This document shows positions 61,254 to 64,000 of a stretch of DNA of 64,000 nucleotides, one piece after another. This DNA is from Ferdinandcohnia sp036965045. Lineage in GTDB: Bacteria > Bacillota > Bacilli > Bacillales > Bacillaceae_L. Below the pieces are notes generated by a model. The model was not told the DNA's origin. It worked only from the letters and a program-made list of their open reading frames with translations, and made no database searches. Each line of letters opens with the position of its first letter. Position 1 is the stretch's first letter. The DNA lies in the NCBI RefSeq assembly GCF_036965045.1, contig NZ_JBALOV010000013.1:62001-126000 (forward strand), in the 5' to 3' direction. Made by a program: the position numbers and the translations under genes.

Positions 61254-61410
61254 TTTAATCTATGAATACTGGTTAATACAATTTTTTGCTTTACAAGCAT
61301 AACCAAATTTCATGTATGATAAAGCACCATGGCATACTCTATACTATTTTATTTGTATTTCAAATTTATCATATACATCATCAGACATACGAATGATTTT
61401 AAAGATATGA

Positions 61411-61443
61411 CAAAAAAGCAGCCCTGCAAACCAGGACTACTTT
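61411..61443 (-). terminator. Terminator of the pnuC-nadR unit
   Basis: AGTAGTCCTG and GCAGGGCTGCT pair on the minus strand around GTTT, followed by TTTTTTG. The intergenic region on either side (61254-61549) holds nothing else recognised. Confidence 0.75.
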
Positions 61444-61549
61444 CAAATTCTTATTAGTATTTATATCTGTTCGATTTTCTCATTTTTGTAACTGTACCTT
61501 TCTCGAATAACTCATCAATACTAGGAGTCAAAATTAGCATTTTATATAT

Positions 61550-62581
61550 TTAATTCGAAACCCCTAACCTTCCACGTATCAAGTCAATCGCCTTTTCGAA
61601 ACGCTCTTGATAGGTCCCGCTAATGCTTACGAATGGAATTTTATATTCATTCAACAATTCCTTCAAGCGCTGATTATTTTCTTCTCGAACCTGTTGTTCC
61701 CCATGCACCCTTAATCCATCATCCACCCATTTGACGTCAGGTTCTAAAAATAGACATAGATCATATTGTTGGTTCTTGGCAATTTCGTTTAGGACCTGTT
61801 GCGTTTTTTGATTATATAATTCTGAGTAGAATTGAGTGACAGCTGCCTCAGTGTCAATAAAGACAATTTTATTTGCTTGTTTACTAGCTTCATACTCTTT
61901 TAGTTTATGACCGTATGCAATGAGAGGGTAATCCTCGTCTATCATAATTCCATCACAACCTCCCAACTCTTCACAGATATCCCTGCCATATTCGCTTACA
62001 TAGGTCGTGTTATAAATAAGTGCTAAATTTCTCGTAAGCGTTGATTTTCCACAGCTTTCAGTGCCCAATATGACAACCTTTTTAACGAAATATGGTTTCG
62101 TTACCTTAGGAATGTAGTGCCAGTAATGAAAAACACCCTTTTTTCGAATCTCAGTTGCCGATATCGGAACCTGTTCCCGTTTTTCATCAATCAAAACATG
62201 CGTTGCCTCAGGATATAATTCTTGAAAAATCGGGTCATATCCCTTTTCAGAGCTGAACACCACATCAATGTTTTTCCCGATTGCCTCTTTTATTTTAATT
62301 GACCCTTCTTTCCAATTGTAATCTTCATTTCCATCATGATCCTCTACTTCAATGACTTTAACGTTCGTCATTTCCTTCGTTAGTTGGGAAAGCCAACGTA
62401 GCCGGATCCGACTTGGAATATAAGGAAGCTCGCTCCCTTCACAAAGCTCCTGGTCCCTTTTTTCGCTATGAGACAACACGACAAACAATTCTTCTACCAT
62501 CGTGGAGGCTTTGATAATGGCGTACACATGACCTTGATGCAAAGGTAAAAACTTTCCACCGTAAAATCCAACCTTTTTCAT
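61550..62581 (-). CDS. nadR: NadR-like bifunctional NMN adenylyltransferase/ribosylnicotinamide kinase
   Basis: The 343-residue protein starts with a nucleotidyltransferase domain (VGFYGGKFLPLHQGHVYAII; the H-x-G-H site). VPISATEIRKKGVFHYWHYI closes it. A kinase domain with Walker A ILGTESCGKSTL, VSEYGRDICEE and FIDTEAAVTQFY follows. It converts nicotinamide riboside to NMN and then to NAD. It lacks the N-terminal repressor helix-turn-helix of enterobacterial NadR, so it is enzymatic only. Start overlaps the pnuC stop by four bases. Confidence 0.9.
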   Translation of the reverse strand: MKKVGFYGGKFLPLHQGHVYAIIKASTMVEELFVVLSHSEKRDQELCEGSELPYIPSRIRLRWLSQLTKEMTNVKVIEVEDHDGNEDYNWKEGSIKIKEAIGKNIDVVFSSEKGYDPIFQELYPEATHVLIDEKREQVPISATEIRKKGVFHYWHYIPKVTKPYFVKKVVILGTESCGKSTLTRNLALIYNTTYVSEYGRDICEELGGCDGIMIDEDYPLIAYGHKLKEYEASKQANKIVFIDTEAAVTQFYSELYNQKTQQVLNEIAKNQQYDLCLFLEPDVKWVDDGLRVHGEQQVREENNQRLKELLNEYKIPFVSISGTYQERFEKAIDLIRGRLGVSN

Positions 62582-63276
62582 GAAACTTCCTCCTTCTTCT
62601 GCTTTTTATACACTTTCGACCAGTTGTAATAGCCGTAAATACTATTGATCAGAAAGGCCGACCACATGACAAGCATCGATACATCGTTTCCTCCTTGTAA
62701 AGCCAATGCCTTCAGCCAAAGTGCAATGGAAAGTACATTCACCGCAATCCAAAATAACCATTGCTCAGTGAAACGTTTGAGCATTAAAATCTGAGCAATC
62801 ACCGATAATGTGGTCGTTGCCGAATCAATCCAGACTACATTGCCGCCTATTTTTTCTAGAAGGTAAGCATATAGAACAAAAATGACTAGGAATGAAGATA
62901 ATGTAAGGGTCCATCCTTTTTTTGTTAAAGCACTGACTTGAATTTCTTCCCCTTGTACAGTTTGTTTTGTTTTATGTTGATTCCATAAATAAAGTCCTAC
63001 AAACTGTAATGGAAAATAAAACAAGGCATTTAACATGACCTCGCCATAGAGGCCATATCCGTAAGAGATATGGGCATACGTTCCGGTTTGGATAATTCCA
63101 AAATAGTAATTACTTATCTTCCCTTTCGCAACCAACACAACACAAAGCATACCGGCAATCGATGTAATGAATCCAAGAATTGTATCATCCCAGACAAAAA
63201 ACAAATACACATTTACAAGCGTAAACGTTACAAGCCAGAGCTTCTCAAATAAGGTCCAGTCTTTTAAGAGTTTCAT
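62578..63276 (-). CDS. pnuC: Nicotinamide riboside transporter PnuC
   Basis: The 232-residue membrane protein has about seven helices. FYFPLQFVGLYLWNQHK and VVWIDSATTTLSVIAQILML hold the conserved W, Q and N side chains of the nicotinamide riboside channel. LKRFTEQWLFWIAVNVLSIA follows. It imports nicotinamide riboside, which NadR traps by phosphorylation. AGGAGTG lies upstream of ATG, and an NrtR-like operator lies about 30 bases before the start. Confidence 0.92.
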   Translation of the reverse strand: MKLLKDWTLFEKLWLVTFTLVNVYLFFVWDDTILGFITSIAGMLCVVLVAKGKISNYYFGIIQTGTYAHISYGYGLYGEVMLNALFYFPLQFVGLYLWNQHKTKQTVQGEEIQVSALTKKGWTLTLSSFLVIFVLYAYLLEKIGGNVVWIDSATTTLSVIAQILMLKRFTEQWLFWIAVNVLSIALWLKALALQGGNDVSMLVMWSAFLINSIYGYYNWSKVYKKQKKEEVS

Positions 63277-63301
63277 TTTTCTTCACTCCTTACTAATTAT
63301 T

Positions 63302-63320
63302 AATTAACGAATTGTTAATT
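63302..63320. promoter_or_regulatory. NrtR-type operator before pnuC-nadR
   Basis: AATTAAC-GAATT-GTTAATT is a perfect 7-bp inverted repeat in the short space between the Nudix regulator stop and pnuC. Its place next to an NAD-salvage operon and a Nudix regulator makes it the likely binding site of that regulator. Confidence 0.65.
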
Positions 63321-63336
63321 GTAATAAAGAAAAAAA

Positions 63337-64000
63337 TTAGTATTTTGCATTATAAATGGATACATATGGATCAAAATCATTAAATCGATAGAGTTGTGCT
63401 TTGTTTTTTGACCAACGATTCGTTTTTTGAGGTTCTCCATCCTTCACGACTTTTTCAATAAACGGAAGCGTTGGAGCCTTTCTGAAAAATTGAGAATCTA
63501 GCTTTAGCCAAGGCTCATCCATGACTGTCAGCAATACCCCTTGCAACTCAGACAAGACAAATTCCTTTGGTAAAAAGTTTTTCGCTAACGTTGTTAAAGA
63601 CATATCCTTTTTAATGAACCATAACGCATCATCGATAATTTCTTTGTGGTCAAAGGCAAGGTCCAGCTTAAACACCTCATCCATCGAGAATAACGCTACC
63701 TCGTCAGCGTCATCTGCGGCTCTCCTTTTGCCTAGCTTATTTTCAGGAACTATTGCGTAATGGGCATTCGAAATTATCCACCCCCGCTTATCACGACCAA
63801 ATTTGTCGTAAACACCAAAGTGCTTGACTTTTAAGCCTTCTATACCCGTTTCATCTCTTAATTCGCGTACTGCTGCATCATAAGCAATTTCCTCAGGCTT
63901 AATAAACCCACCAGGCAAAGCCCATTTTCCTCCTTCGATATTAGGCATACCTTCTTTTGTATTCTCCGCTCGTTTAATCAGCATAATTTTTAATGTCTTT
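63337..64000 (-). CDS. nrtR: Nudix-domain NAD regulator NrtR/NadQ-like, start beyond the window
   Basis: The frame stays open to the right edge, and the residues before the first ATG (KTLKI-MLIKR) continue the Nudix strand, so the N-terminus lies outside. The Nudix domain has GGKWALPGGFIKPEEIAYDA then AVRELRDETGI. A C-terminal winged helix follows (LLTVMDEPWLKLDSQFFRKA, TNRWSKNKAQLYRF). This is the NrtR architecture, in which the Nudix part binds ADP-ribose and the wing binds DNA. It lies directly upstream of pnuC-nadR. It could retain hydrolase activity. Confidence 0.85.
   Translation of the reverse strand, partial: KTLKIMLIKRAENTKEGMPNIEGGKWALPGGFIKPEEIAYDAAVRELRDETGIEGLKVKHFGVYDKFGRDKRGWIISNAHYAIVPENKLGKRRAADDADEVALFSMDEVFKLDLAFDHKEIIDDALWFIKKDMSLTTLAKNFLPKEFVLSELQGVLLTVMDEPWLKLDSQFFRKAPTLPFIEKVVKDGEPQKTNRWSKNKAQLYRFNDFDPYVSIYNAKY

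Overview
The window is low-GC DNA with strong AGGAGG-type ribosome binding sites, a Bacillus-type thiamine operon, an intracellular subtilisin, a KinB-like sporulation kinase, DUF4183 proteins and many small orphan genes. It is chromosomal DNA of a Bacillaceae member (Bacillus sensu lato). Species cannot be fixed from sequence alone. No rRNA, tRNA, transposase, prophage or CRISPR array was found.

Layout. 1-5000: start of a secreted protein, a multi-spanning permease-like protein, a KinB-like histidine kinase and a DUF4145 protein. 5100-8100: TPP riboswitch and tenI-thiO-thiS-thiG. 8100-13650: Gly-rich lipoprotein, two convergent DUF4183 genes and a lone 1259-residue DUF4011-helicase-nuclease protein that looks like a single-gene defence system. 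13900-28900: accessory enzymes (LysE exporter, PhzF, VOC, three GNATs, Nudix), a BMP/PnrA lipoprotein, katG, a prolyl-4-hydroxylase-like oxygenase, ispA and a five-LysM cell-wall hydrolase.

28986-41848 is the most interesting region: a one-direction operon for a bacterial microcompartment (two BMC-H, one BMC-P). It carries an APH-type kinase, a class-III PLP enzyme, an SDR, a CoA-acylating aldehyde dehydrogenase, PduL, a malate dehydrogenase, an amino-acid-type permease, a DeoR regulator, a metallophosphoesterase and an acetamidase/formamidase. The kinase + PLP lyase + SDR set matches the Rhodococcus/Mycobacterium (RMM, aminoacetone/1-amino-2-propanol) type. The inferred route is amino alcohol -> phospho-amino alcohol -> aldehyde -> acyl-CoA -> acyl-phosphate. 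PduL, Mdh and two uncharacterised proteins with encapsulation-peptide-like helices make it a distinctive variant.

42000-46600: Ere-like esterase, DUF1292 protein, several small orphan genes and a methyltransferase. 46800-51100: a c-di-GMP region with a frameshifted PAS-GGDEF gene and a PAS-GGDEF-EAL-PilZ protein preceded by a c-di-GMP-I riboswitch with its own terminator. 52800-60460: a sugar/polyol catabolic operon (ABC importer, SDR, HUMPS-family enzyme, TIM-barrel isomerase) headed by a LacI regulator fused in frame to a zinc dehydrogenase. 60700-64000: lspA and an NAD-salvage unit (nadR, pnuC, Nudix regulator NrtR) with a palindromic operator.

A short dispersed repeat (minus-strand core GGGACAG N GGGACAG GTTTA CTGTCCC) abuts the stop codons of several minus-strand genes. 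In one case it forms the 3' end of the reading frame.
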